Assembly: GCA_900768125.1 (NCBI GenBank)
Contig: CAAGBS010000024.1
Location: 36,510 to 100,509, forward strand
Source of the DNA: Oscillospiraceae bacterium
GTDB lineage: Bacteria > Bacillota > Clostridia > Oscillospirales > Ruminococcaceae
Length of the DNA stretch: 64,000 nt
Direction: 5' to 3'
Position numbers and translations under genes: made by a program. Positions 41,412-49,211 of the stretch are shown one piece after another. Every line of letters starts with the position of its first letter. The stretch's first letter is position 1. The notes under the pieces were generated by a model, which did not search any database, was not told the origin of the DNA, and saw only the letters and a list, made by a program, of their open reading frames with translations.

Positions 41412-42416
41412 TTGAATATTACGATAAAAGATGTGGCAAAGGCGGCTAATGTATCCGTCGCGACTGTTTCCCGCGTGCTCAACAAGAAATCCAATGTTTC
41501 AGACGAAGCTGTGCAGGCGGTAAATAAGGCGGTCGAGGAACTGGGGTACAGCCCCAACTTTCTCGGAAGAGACCTGCGCAAGAGCGAAACCAAGCGCATT
41601 CTCGCGATAATCGCTTCCACGGAACAGAGCTTCTATTCAGAGGTGCTGCGCGGAATGCAGGACGCCGCATACACCCAGGGATATGATGTTCTCATAGCCA
41701 CCACGCGCAACGACCCGGAGCACGAAATGCACCTGCTGGGAATGCTGTTTTCAAAGGCGGTGGATGGTGCAGTGCTGCTTGCGCCCAAACTCGACAGCCA
41801 GACCATATCCGAGCTGGCAAAGAAATATCATATCGCGATGTGCCTGGAACGCCTTGAAGACTGTAATATCCTTTGCGTGACCATCGATAACGAGCGTGCC
41901 GGATACGACGCCACAAAATATCTCATCGACAAAGGGCGCCGCCGGATAGGACTGCTGACCACCGAGGTGCGCAGCCAGTCCTCCATCGACCGCGAAGACG
42001 GATACAGACGTGCGCTGAAAGAAGCAGGTATCCCTTTTGATGAAAATCTTGTATACTACGGCAGCTACGATGCAGAAAGCGGCACGCGCGGCTGCGAAAA
42101 GCTGATGAATCAGCCAAACCGCCCGGACGCTATATTTTCGATATCCGACACTATATCCATCGGCGCTATGACGTATGCGCTGAACAATGGCATCACAGTC
42201 GGGAAGGACGTGCTTTTCTTCGGTTTTGACAACATCGCATACTCGCACATGTTCATTCCCCACCTGACAACGGTTGAACAGCCATGCTACCTCCAGGGCA
42301 AGACTGTCATTGAAAAGCTTATCCACAACATAAAATCCGAGGACAAGGACACCGGGACTTACAAACTCCCCCACCGCCTTATCCCCAGAGAATCCACCGG
42401 AGACAAGAGCCTATAA
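41412..42416 (+). CDS. LacI-family transcriptional regulator
   Basis: This 334-residue sugar-responsive repressor starts with a helix-turn-helix, ITIKDVAKAANVSVATVSRVL, then the hinge helix (GYSPNFLGRDLR) and a periplasmic-binding-like effector domain (about 60-334). The start is TTG at 41412, with AGAGGTG 8 bases upstream. The shared motif at its own promoter and before the alpha-xylosidase gene at 49212 suggests that it senses a xyloside or glucoside. A terminator follows directly. Confidence 0.92.
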   Translation: MNITIKDVAKAANVSVATVSRVLNKKSNVSDEAVQAVNKAVEELGYSPNFLGRDLRKSETKRILAIIASTEQSFYSEVLRGMQDAAYTQGYDVLIATTRNDPEHEMHLLGMLFSKAVDGAVLLAPKLDSQTISELAKKYHIAMCLERLEDCNILCVTIDNERAGYDATKYLIDKGRRRIGLLTTEVRSQSSIDREDGYRRALKEAGIPFDENLVYYGSYDAESGTRGCEKLMNQPNRPDAIFSISDTISIGAMTYALNNGITVGKDVLFFGFDNIAYSHMFIPHLTTVEQPCYLQGKTVIEKLIHNIKSEDKDTGTYKLPHRLIPRESTGDKSL

Positions 42417-42418
42417 AA

Positions 42419-42452
42419 AAAATCCCTGGCTGATCTACAGTCAGGGATTTTT
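42419..42452 (+). terminator. Bidirectional terminator between the LacI-type gene and thrH
   Basis: AAATCCCTG and CAGGGATTT pair with A/T tracts on both sides. Confidence 0.88.
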
Positions 42453-42460
42453 CGTTATTA

Positions 42461-43069
42461 TCAATCCATTGCCTTCTTAATGGCTGCCATCAGCTCATCG
42501 TAGGTCTCGTAAGCGGGGAGGTCGGGATTGTCAGCCTTGATGTTATCAGGGCTCTTGAACAGGAATCCGGCCTTGCTTGCGCGGATCATTCCGAGGTCGT
42601 TGTGGCTGTCGCCGCTTGCGATGGTCTCGAATCCGATGGACTGCAGCGCCTTAACTGTAGTCAGCTTGGACTGCTCACAGCGCATCTTAAAACCGGTTAT
42701 CTCGCCGCTGGGAGCTACCTCCAGAGTGTTGCAGAAGATGGTCGGCATTCCAAGCTTCTTCATGAGCGGACCTGCAAACTGGGAGAATGTATCGGAAATT
42801 ATGATCACCTGGCAGATGGAACGCAGCTCGTCAAGGAACTCCTTAGCGCCGGGCATCGGATCTATCTTAGCGATAGTCTCCTGGATCTCCTTCAGACCAA
42901 GACCGTGCTCCTTGAGTATGCCGAGTCTCCAGTTCATTAGTTTGTTGTAGTCCGGCTCGTCACGGGTGGTGCGCTTCAGTTCCGGGATACCGCTCGCCTC
43001 AGCGAATGCGATCCAAATCTCGGGTACCAGTACGCCCTCGAGGTCAAGACAGGTGATATACATGGACAT
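42461..43069 (-). CDS. thrH: HAD-family phosphoserine phosphatase / homoserine phosphotransferase
   Basis: This 202-residue HAD enzyme of the ThrH type can dephosphorylate phosphoserine and move phosphate to homoserine. Motif I is CLDLEGVLVPEIWIAFAE (the usual DxDxT/V appears as DLEGV, as in ThrH), motif II is IIISDTFSQF, and motifs III/IV are SKLTTVKAL and SGDSHNDLGMI. TTRDEPDYNKLMNWRL is also typical of ThrH. GGAGG lies 8 bases before ATG 43069. It probably serves serine synthesis. Confidence 0.9.
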   Translation of the reverse strand: MSMYITCLDLEGVLVPEIWIAFAEASGIPELKRTTRDEPDYNKLMNWRLGILKEHGLGLKEIQETIAKIDPMPGAKEFLDELRSICQVIIISDTFSQFAGPLMKKLGMPTIFCNTLEVAPSGEITGFKMRCEQSKLTTVKALQSIGFETIASGDSHNDLGMIRASKAGFLFKSPDNIKADNPDLPAYETYDELMAAIKKAMD

Positions 43070-43157
43070 TATGTTTTCCTCCGTATTATGTAATTACCGC
43101 ATTACAGCGGCTTCCTGAATCATTATACCACACTTTCCTGCAGATTTCAATAGGGAA

Positions 43158-43306
43158 CCTCTAAAAACCGGTGTGAAAAGCAAAAATGGGCAGAGTGTGC
43201 CAGATTCTAGGAAAGCCGACGAAGTAAGGCTGTATGCCTTACGAGGAGGTTTGACGACGAAGATGGTGCGCACTGCACATTTTCGCTCACATGAGGTTTT
43301 TAGAGG
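43158..43306. mobile_element. 149-bp palindromic MITE-like element
   Basis: Perfect 12-base ends CCTCTAAAAACC (43158-43169) and GGTTTTTAGAGG (43295-43306) enclose a long imperfect palindrome. An inner stem GTAAGGC-TGTAT-GCCTTAC (43224-43242) has the same centre (about 43232) as the ends. No protein is encoded. It lies 20 bases past the stop of the GDSL esterase gene. It could move with a transposase in trans, or act as a cruciform or transcription stop. Confidence 0.75.
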
Positions 43307-43325
43307 CGACCAATATAAATTTGAA

Positions 43326-44315
43326 TTATTTGCGCTTTCTGCTGAGGAATACTCCCGCAGCTGCCGCCGAAGCTATCCCGGCGAATACTGCCGCTCCGGA
43401 AACGCCGGTCTCCGGACTCCCCTTTGCAGGCACTGTAGTTTCGCCTGCTCCCGCAGAGCCGTCAGCCTCCGTCGTTGTGGTATCGGCGGGCGCAGAGGTC
43501 TGCTCTGCTGTCATATCCGAAAGCAGCGAGTAGATAACGCTGTGCCCCGCCTTGTTCGGGTGGATGTCCATCGAAGCGATGTTGGTATAATCAAGCGCGT
43601 GACCCTCGAACGCGGAATGCACGTCAGCGACCTCCGCTCCGTGGGCGTTCGCTTCATCGGATATCTCAGCGTTCAGCTCGCCGAGCTTCTCGCGGGCTGC
43701 TACGTCCAGCATCTCCATGCCCTCAACACCCTCGAACGGGTCGTACACTGTCAGCAGTATCACCTGGCACTCGGAGTTCAACTCTGATATCCCATCAAGT
43801 ATCCCGGAAATATTGTCCCCTATCGCAGGAACGTCAACTGAATCGACTGCGTCCAGCATGACTGTCATCATCTGTGTCATTATCTGCATATAGTTATCCT
43901 CGTCCAGCGAAGTCTCCCCGCCCTGCAGCGCGGACAGCAGATCAGGGTCAGACATGACCGCATTCTGGATCGCCCCTATCATCGGCTGAAGAAAATCGTT
44001 GCCGCCGATGGAGATGACTACAGTATCAGCGCCCGCGAGCGCGACTGCTGTATCAGCGTCATCGAGGGCGGTCAGAAGCTCGCCGGAAGTCCTGCCGTCA
44101 ACTGCGTAGTTCTCGTACCCGCCGAAATCCCCGCCGAGCATGTTTGCAAAACTGGAAGCGGCGCTGTAATTGTCGCCGGAAACGTAGCCCTCAAGCCCGT
44201 AGCCGCTGGTGATGGAATCGCCCAGCACTACAAGCTGCTTGTCCTCGGCACCCGCGGTGACAGTACATGCAGCAGCGACCACCGCCGCAATTATAATTGA
44301 TAAGGTTCTTTTCAT
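43326..44315 (-). CDS. Anchored GDSL/SGNH-family esterase
   Basis: This 329-residue surface esterase or lipase-like hydrolase has a signal peptide (KRTLSIIIAAVVAAACTV). The SGNH blocks are LVVLGDSITSGYG (nucleophile Ser), the Gly block around GRTSGELL, VISIGGNDF (Asn) and DIHPNKAGH (catalytic Asp/His). A Thr-rich linker and SPETG, a hydrophobic segment and RKRK form a sortase-type anchor, like the proteins at 5941 and 6852. Such enzymes often remove acetyl groups from plant polysaccharides or mucin; the true substrate is not known. It appears monocistronic. Confidence 0.88.
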   Translation of the reverse strand: MKRTLSIIIAAVVAAACTVTAGAEDKQLVVLGDSITSGYGLEGYVSGDNYSAASSFANMLGGDFGGYENYAVDGRTSGELLTALDDADTAVALAGADTVVISIGGNDFLQPMIGAIQNAVMSDPDLLSALQGGETSLDEDNYMQIMTQMMTVMLDAVDSVDVPAIGDNISGILDGISELNSECQVILLTVYDPFEGVEGMEMLDVAAREKLGELNAEISDEANAHGAEVADVHSAFEGHALDYTNIASMDIHPNKAGHSVIYSLLSDMTAEQTSAPADTTTTEADGSAGAGETTVPAKGSPETGVSGAAVFAGIASAAAAGVFLSRKRK

Positions 44316-44449
44316 GTGTTCTCCTTTCAGGGAATAACTCCGGAACGTTAATATATGCTGTACTCCGGCATAATATGCGGCCGGAAAGCTGTTCTCAGTA
44401 TATCATAAATACTATTTTTTGTCAACATCAATACGCCAACATATAGCAA

Positions 44450-44486
44450 AATCGGCACAGCCGGATCACTCCGGACTATGCCGATT
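44450..44486 (-). terminator. Terminator after tsf
   Basis: AATCGGCA and TGCCGATT form the outer stem, with an inner CCGGA/TCCGG pair; a T-rich tail follows on the minus strand. Confidence 0.8.
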
Positions 44487-44516
44487 TTTCCCGATAATTC
44501 AGGTTACTAGCTTAAA

Positions 44517-45443
44517 TTAGCCCTTAGCCATTGCAGCAACTTCAGAAGCGAAGTCGTCCTGCTTCTTCTCGATACCCTCGCCGCGCTCGTAGCGAACGAA
44601 AGAATCAACCTTGATGGAAGCGCCTGCAGCCTTAGCCTCAGACTCAACGTACTTAGCGATGGTCATTGTATCGTCCTTGAAGTACTTCTGGTCGAGGAGG
44701 CAAACTTCCTCGTAGTACTTTCTGAGACGACCCTCAACGATCTTCTCGAGAACGTTCTCGGGCTTGGGCTTAGCGGACTGAGCGTTCTCAGTCTTAACGA
44801 GACCAAGCTGAACTTCCTTCTCGTTGGCGATAACGTCAGCGGGGATATCAGCCTGGGAAACGTACTGAGCGTTCAGAGCGGTGATCTGGAGAGCTACGTT
44901 CTTGCCGCATGCGAGAACAGTTGCATCCTCGGGCTTGTCGGTGTCAAGCTTTACCAGAGTGCCGAGTCTGCCGCCATCGTGCATGTAGGGAACCAGAGTG
45001 CCGTTCATCTTGGTGAAGCGGCGGATATTCATGTTCTCGCCGATAGTAGCGATCTTCTCGGTCATATATTCGGAAACGGTCTGTGCGCCGCCAGCGATAG
45101 TGCAGTTCTTGAGAGCCTCAACGTCTGCAACATCGTTTGCAAGGATAGTGTCGGTGATGGTCTCGACCAGTTCGAGGAACTTGTCGCTCTTTGCGCAGAA
45201 GTCGGTCTCGCAGTTGATCTCAACGATAACGCCGTTTGTGCCGTTTACCTTAGCCTTAACGATACCCTCGGCAGCGATTCTGCCTGCCTTCTTGGCAGCC
45301 TTTGCAAGGCCCTTCTCACGGAGGATCTTAACAGCCTCATCTCTGTTGCCGTCAGCCTCAACGAGAGCTCTCTTGCAGTCCATCATGCCGCAGCCGGTCA
45401 TTTCGCGAAGTTCTTTAACGTCGCTTGCTGTAATATTAGCCAT
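44517..45443 (-). CDS. tsf: Translation elongation factor Ts
   Basis: This 308-residue nucleotide-exchange factor for EF-Tu starts with the UBA-like region (ASDVKELREMTGCGMMDCKR, then ALVEADGNRDEAVKILREKG). The core has ITALNAQYV and GRLRKYYEEVCLLDQ near the end. It is co-transcribed after rpsB (42-base gap), the usual bacterial order. A GGAGAACAAAA site precedes the ATG. The length is normal. Confidence 0.97.
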   Translation of the reverse strand: MANITASDVKELREMTGCGMMDCKRALVEADGNRDEAVKILREKGLAKAAKKAGRIAAEGIVKAKVNGTNGVIVEINCETDFCAKSDKFLELVETITDTILANDVADVEALKNCTIAGGAQTVSEYMTEKIATIGENMNIRRFTKMNGTLVPYMHDGGRLGTLVKLDTDKPEDATVLACGKNVALQITALNAQYVSQADIPADVIANEKEVQLGLVKTENAQSAKPKPENVLEKIVEGRLRKYYEEVCLLDQKYFKDDTMTIAKYVESEAKAAGASIKVDSFVRYERGEGIEKKQDDFASEVAAMAKG

Positions 45444-45485
45444 TTTTGTTCTCCTTTAACTGTATTTTAACGTGGTATATCTGAA

Positions 45486-46217
45486 TTACTCAGCGTCCTC
45501 AGCGGGAGCAGCCTGCTCTTCAGCAGCGTCTGCAGTACCCTGCTTTGCGGAGATGATAGCGTCAGCCATAGCGCCGGCGATAAGCTTTACTGCTCTGATA
45601 GCGTCGTCGTTGCCGGGGATAACGTAGTCGATCTCGTCAGGATCGCAGTTGGTGTCAACGATAGCAACGACCGGGATACCAAGCTTCTTGGCCTCAGCTA
45701 CTGCGATCTTCTCCTTGCGGGGGTCAACTACGAACAGAGCGCCGGGGAGCTTCTTCATGTTCTTGATACCGCCGAGGAACTTTTCAAGCTTCTCGATCTC
45801 GAGGTTAAGCTTGATAACTTCCTTCTTGGGGAGCAGGTCGAATGTGCCGTCGGTCTCCATGGTGTGAAGCTGCTCGAGTCTTGCGATTCTTCTCTGAATG
45901 GTCTTGAAGTTGGTCATCATACCGCCGAGCCATCTGGCGTTAACGAAGTGAGCGCCTGCGCGGGTAGCCTCTTCCTTAATGGAATCAGCAGCCTGCTTCT
46001 TGGTGCCTACGAAAAGGATCTCGCCGCCGTTTGCAGCAACCTCGTGAATGAAGTTGTATGCCTCGTCGAGCTTTCTTACGGTCTTCTGCAGGTCGATGAT
46101 GTAGATTCCGTTTCTCTCAGTGAAGATATAGGGAGCCATTTTAGGATTCCATCTTCTTGTCTGGTGACCAAAGTGTACACCTGCTTCGAGAAGCTGCTTC
46201 ATAGATACTACTGCCAT
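45486..46217 (-). CDS. rpsB: 30S ribosomal protein S2
   Basis: This 243-residue ribosomal protein starts AVVSMKQLLEAGVHFGHQTR and has RRWNPKMAPYIFTERNGIYI, FVGTKKQAADSI and VVAIVDTNCDPDEIDYVIPG. I start at ATG 46217 because GGAGG lies 8 bases upstream; the frame is open to 46259, but that part contains the ribosome site. The C-terminus is a short Ala/Glu tail. First gene of rpsB-tsf. Confidence 0.97.
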   Translation of the reverse strand: MAVVSMKQLLEAGVHFGHQTRRWNPKMAPYIFTERNGIYIIDLQKTVRKLDEAYNFIHEVAANGGEILFVGTKKQAADSIKEEATRAGAHFVNARWLGGMMTNFKTIQRRIARLEQLHTMETDGTFDLLPKKEVIKLNLEIEKLEKFLGGIKNMKKLPGALFVVDPRKEKIAVAEAKKLGIPVVAIVDTNCDPDEIDYVIPGNDDAIRAVKLIAGAMADAIISAKQGTADAAEEQAAPAEDAE

Positions 46218-46348
46218 TTGATTTTCCTCCTGAATTTGGTTAAAATAAATTTCCTCCACGGCTGAACGTCCCGGACGCGTGAGCGCACCGTCGGAACGGC
46301 TGCACCGTGTGTGTATTTGTGCATATTATTCCGCACACTTACCAAATT

Positions 46349-46377
46349 ATTATACCACAACGGCGGATTTTTTTCAA
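46349..46377 (-). promoter_or_regulatory. Promoter of rpsB-tsf
   Basis: On the minus strand TTGAAA (46372-46377), 17 bases, TATAAT (46349-46354). The leader of about 120 bases contains CCGTTCCGACGG-type GC-rich stems near 46270-46310, which may be an S2-binding leader; I cannot confirm a known fold. Confidence 0.8.
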
Positions 46378-46392
46378 CACATAGTGCGGTGT

Positions 46393-46683
46393 TTATTTCA
46401 ACAAATTTCCGAACAATTTCCCGCGTTTCTTTGGCGAACCTGACGAATCCTGGCAGGAAACGAGTATCGTATCCTCGCCGATGACCTCAATGTCGCACCA
46501 TTTGATACAAATATCCTCTTCCCTGCCAAAAAGCCCGAAGAACCGCGCCCTGCCGTAGACTATCAGCCGGCATATCTTAGCCGTGCAGTTTTCGAACTCT
46601 ATATCGTCCGGAAAGCCTATCCGGCAGCCGTTGCGGACGTTGATTATCTCCTTGCACTTGATGTCATTGAAACTGTAGACCAT
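46393..46683 (-). CDS. YlmC/YmxH-family sporulation protein (PRC-barrel)
   Basis: This 96-residue PRC-barrel-like protein has FNDIKCKEIINVRNGCRIGF, KICRLIVYGRARFFGLFGRE and IKWCDIEVIGEDTILV, all typical of the YlmC/YmxH group found in spore formers. Its role in sporulation is not well defined. GGGGTGAG precedes ATG 46683. The gene is alone between the anion permease and rpsB. It supports a Clostridia-type host. Confidence 0.85.
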   Translation of the reverse strand: MVYSFNDIKCKEIINVRNGCRIGFPDDIEFENCTAKICRLIVYGRARFFGLFGREEDICIKWCDIEVIGEDTILVSCQDSSGSPKKRGKLFGNLLK

Positions 46684-46725
46684 ACTCTCACCCCGTACAG
46701 CATATGCAGTCCGGCGCGGGAAAAT

Positions 46726-47850
46726 TCAGCCAAACAGCGCATTGAAGCCTGTCTGCGCCGCGAAAAGCACTAACAGCATCGCGAAATTATACGCCGTGAA
46801 CTCCGCAAAATACCGCCCTTTCCGCGCTCCGTCGGAGGCAGAGTAAAGCTTGAACGATATAAGACTCGCCAGCGATGCGATGAGCGTACCCAGCCCGCCG
46901 ATGTCAACGCCCAGCAGAAGCTGCTCCGCATTCTCCGTGAATCCCGACAGCATGACCGCACAGGGAACGTTGCTTATGACCTGCGACAGCGCCGCCCCGA
47001 CCAGCATTTCCCTCCCCGAGACCACGCCGCTGACCAGCGCCCTCACGACAGGGACTGCCGAAATATTCCCGACAAAGACGAAGAAGCACACGAACGTCAG
47101 AAGCAGGGCGTAGTCAACGCGTTTCAGCACTTTCCGGTCTGCAATGAGCACGCACGCCAGCACAGCGCCTAGGCATATCCGCCAGTCTATCAGCCGCAGG
47201 ACCGTCCCCAGGCTGACCGCGGCGGCGATGGAAAACATCACTGCGCGCAGCTTTACCCGGCTCCCCGGGGCGCTCTGCTGTGCCGCCTCGCGGTTTTCTA
47301 GCTTCCCGCGCGGGATAAGCAGCACGGACAGCAGAAGCAGCGCAAGGCTCAGCGCCGTTGGCGGGAGCGTCACCCGGAAAAAATCGCCCACCGGCATTTC
47401 GTAGTGGGTGTAGATATAAAGATTCTGCGGATTACCCATCGGAGTTGCCATCGAGCCGAGATTCGCGGCGGCGGTCTCCAGCACTATGGCGCGGACAGTC
47501 ACCTCCGGCATTCCGCGGAACAGCGCGATAGTCAGCGGAACGAGGGTCAGCAGCGAGACGTCGTTCGTCACCAGCATGGCGAGGAAAAAGCACATCAGCA
47601 CCAGCGCCGCCCCCAGGGAACGCGTATCGCGGAAACGCCTGGTAAGCATTCCGGACAGCTTCGTGAACGCGCCTATGCTCCCGAAGCCCTGGACTGCCGC
47701 CATCAGGCAGAAAAGCAGTCCCAGCGTGGACCAGTCCACATAGCCGAGATATCCGGCGCCCGGCGGCGTGAACATCATGGATATCAGCGCGGCTGCCAGC
47801 GAAATGGTCAGCACGGCTTCCCTTTTGAAGAAATTCAGTATCTTGCTCAT
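46726..47850 (-). CDS. Anion permease of the ArsB/CitM/SLC13-like superfamily
   Basis: This 374-residue membrane protein has about ten segments. Typical ion-transporter blocks are LVTNDVSLLTLVPLTIAL and AANLGSMATPMGNPQNLYIY in the first half, with a partial repeat in the second (VISNVPCAVMLSG). It probably exchanges anions, dicarboxylates, arsenite or sodium across the membrane; the substrate cannot be fixed. It is 22 bases upstream-to-downstream from the diguanylate cyclase gene, so they may share a transcript. Confidence 0.8.
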   Translation of the reverse strand: MSKILNFFKREAVLTISLAAALISMMFTPPGAGYLGYVDWSTLGLLFCLMAAVQGFGSIGAFTKLSGMLTRRFRDTRSLGAALVLMCFFLAMLVTNDVSLLTLVPLTIALFRGMPEVTVRAIVLETAAANLGSMATPMGNPQNLYIYTHYEMPVGDFFRVTLPPTALSLALLLLSVLLIPRGKLENREAAQQSAPGSRVKLRAVMFSIAAAVSLGTVLRLIDWRICLGAVLACVLIADRKVLKRVDYALLLTFVCFFVFVGNISAVPVVRALVSGVVSGREMLVGAALSQVISNVPCAVMLSGFTENAEQLLLGVDIGGLGTLIASLASLISFKLYSASDGARKGRYFAEFTAYNFAMLLVLFAAQTGFNALFG

Positions 47851-47871
47851 TTTTCCTGCCCCGAATCCACT

Positions 47872-48978
47872 TTATTCGACCACGATAACGTTCTTGCCGC
47901 TCGCCTTGCCCTTATAGAGCCGCTTATCGACCGTGGAGAGCATAGCGTCTATATCTGCGGCGGAGTTCTCGTTGCTGGCGGCGAAGCCGAACGTCATCGA
48001 GACTTTCACCGGTCTGCCCTCATGCGTAAGTCCCAGGGAGCTTATCTCAGTCTTCATTCTGTTGATCATATGGAAGCAGTCCATCTCCTGACCGTACATG
48101 ATCATGAGTATCTCCTCACCGCCCCAGCGGCAGGCGAGATTCCCCTCTCCGACATTATCAATTATTATCCGTGCAACGCTTTTCAGCACTATGTCTCCGC
48201 ACTCGTGACCGAACGTGTCGTTTATCTTCTTGAAGTCGTCAAGGTCGCCCATAACTATGCAGAAAGGTCTGTTGGAAGTTTTGAGCGCATTCAGTGCACC
48301 GCCAAGGCTGTGGCGGTTGTAAAGCCCGGTGAGCGCGTCGTGCGTGGCGGTGTAATTCAGGCGGTCGTTGGTCTTATTGAGCTTCTTTATAAGGTTATGT
48401 ATCTCCAGAATGAACAGGCAGCTGAATCCGAACAGCAGCGCTATGTTGAACGCTATATTTATTGCGCGCATGAGGTCTATCTGGTTTTGCGTCAGCGGCT
48501 GGCGGAACGTGTAGTAAAACGGCATGAAGAAGTGATCGAACACCAGCGCCGCCGCAAGGAACGCAAGCGAGCACAGGGAGAAAATCAAAGTCCCGCGCTT
48601 AAAAACATCGTTCCCGCACGTCAGAAACAGGTAATACAGCACCACCGGAATAGTCATCATAGTGTAGAGGAAAAAGCAGGTGTCCGTGCCCAGGAACAGC
48701 GAGCACAGGAACGAATGTATGCATATCTCGAAATACATAGCTGATATCCAGCCGTATGCCTTCTGCTCGAAGCTGTCGCGCTTGCATATCGCTCCCATGA
48801 CGATATACAGCGATACGCTGAAAACATTGAATATCGTCATCGTGTACAGCTTTATAACAATGAATATGATCATGAACGTCAGATGCATGAACGCCCCGGA
48901 GAATGCCGCCGCCATGTATTTCAGCGACTTGTCGATATTCAGGTCAAGGATATCTTTTCTGTTATGCATGGTCTTCAT
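47872..48978 (-). CDS. Membrane-bound diguanylate cyclase (GGDEF)
   Basis: This 368-residue enzyme should make cyclic di-GMP from GTP. The first 185 residues hold about six membrane segments of a sensor region. The GGDEF domain follows (about 205-366): HDALTGLYNRHSLGG, GDLDDFKKINDTFGHECGD and the active-site loop CRWGGEEILMIMYG (GGEEI). I see no RxxD inhibitory site before that loop, so product inhibition is probably lacking. The start near MKTMHNRK has no strong ribosome site; ATG 48969 is an alternative. Confidence 0.92.
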   Translation of the reverse strand: MKTMHNRKDILDLNIDKSLKYMAAAFSGAFMHLTFMIIFIVIKLYTMTIFNVFSVSLYIVMGAICKRDSFEQKAYGWISAMYFEICIHSFLCSLFLGTDTCFFLYTMMTIPVVLYYLFLTCGNDVFKRGTLIFSLCSLAFLAAALVFDHFFMPFYYTFRQPLTQNQIDLMRAINIAFNIALLFGFSCLFILEIHNLIKKLNKTNDRLNYTATHDALTGLYNRHSLGGALNALKTSNRPFCIVMGDLDDFKKINDTFGHECGDIVLKSVARIIIDNVGEGNLACRWGGEEILMIMYGQEMDCFHMINRMKTEISSLGLTHEGRPVKVSMTFGFAASNENSAADIDAMLSTVDKRLYKGKASGKNVIVVE

Positions 48979-49113
48979 ATATCTACCCCCAGATCCACTC
49001 TTTATTCAGAGCTGCTTATCTTTCTATTATAAAACCATTAGACATAAATTTCAAGTCTTTTTTGCAATTATTAAATTTTTTTCCCAAAAAATAAAAAAAT
49101 CTTGTTTACCCCC

Positions 49114-49142
49114 TTGAAAATTTCAAATAAGTATGATAGAAT
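49114..49142 (+). promoter_or_regulatory. Promoter of the alpha-xylosidase gene
   Basis: TTGAAA (49114-49119), 17 bases, TAGAAT (49137-49142). Confidence 0.8.
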
Positions 49143-49151
49143 AAAAATAAC

Positions 49152-49175
49152 GGGCGTGTAAACGATTACCCGCCC
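49152..49175 (+). promoter_or_regulatory. 24-bp LacI-type operator
   Basis: GGGCG-T-GTAA-A-CG-A-TTAC-C-CGCCC is a near-perfect palindrome with the central CG typical of LacI-family sites, lying just downstream of the transcription start. It shares AAACGATTA with the LacI-type gene's own promoter. Confidence 0.8.
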
Positions 49176-49211
49176 ATTAACGGAGAAATATTTATACGGA
49201 GGATATGACCA

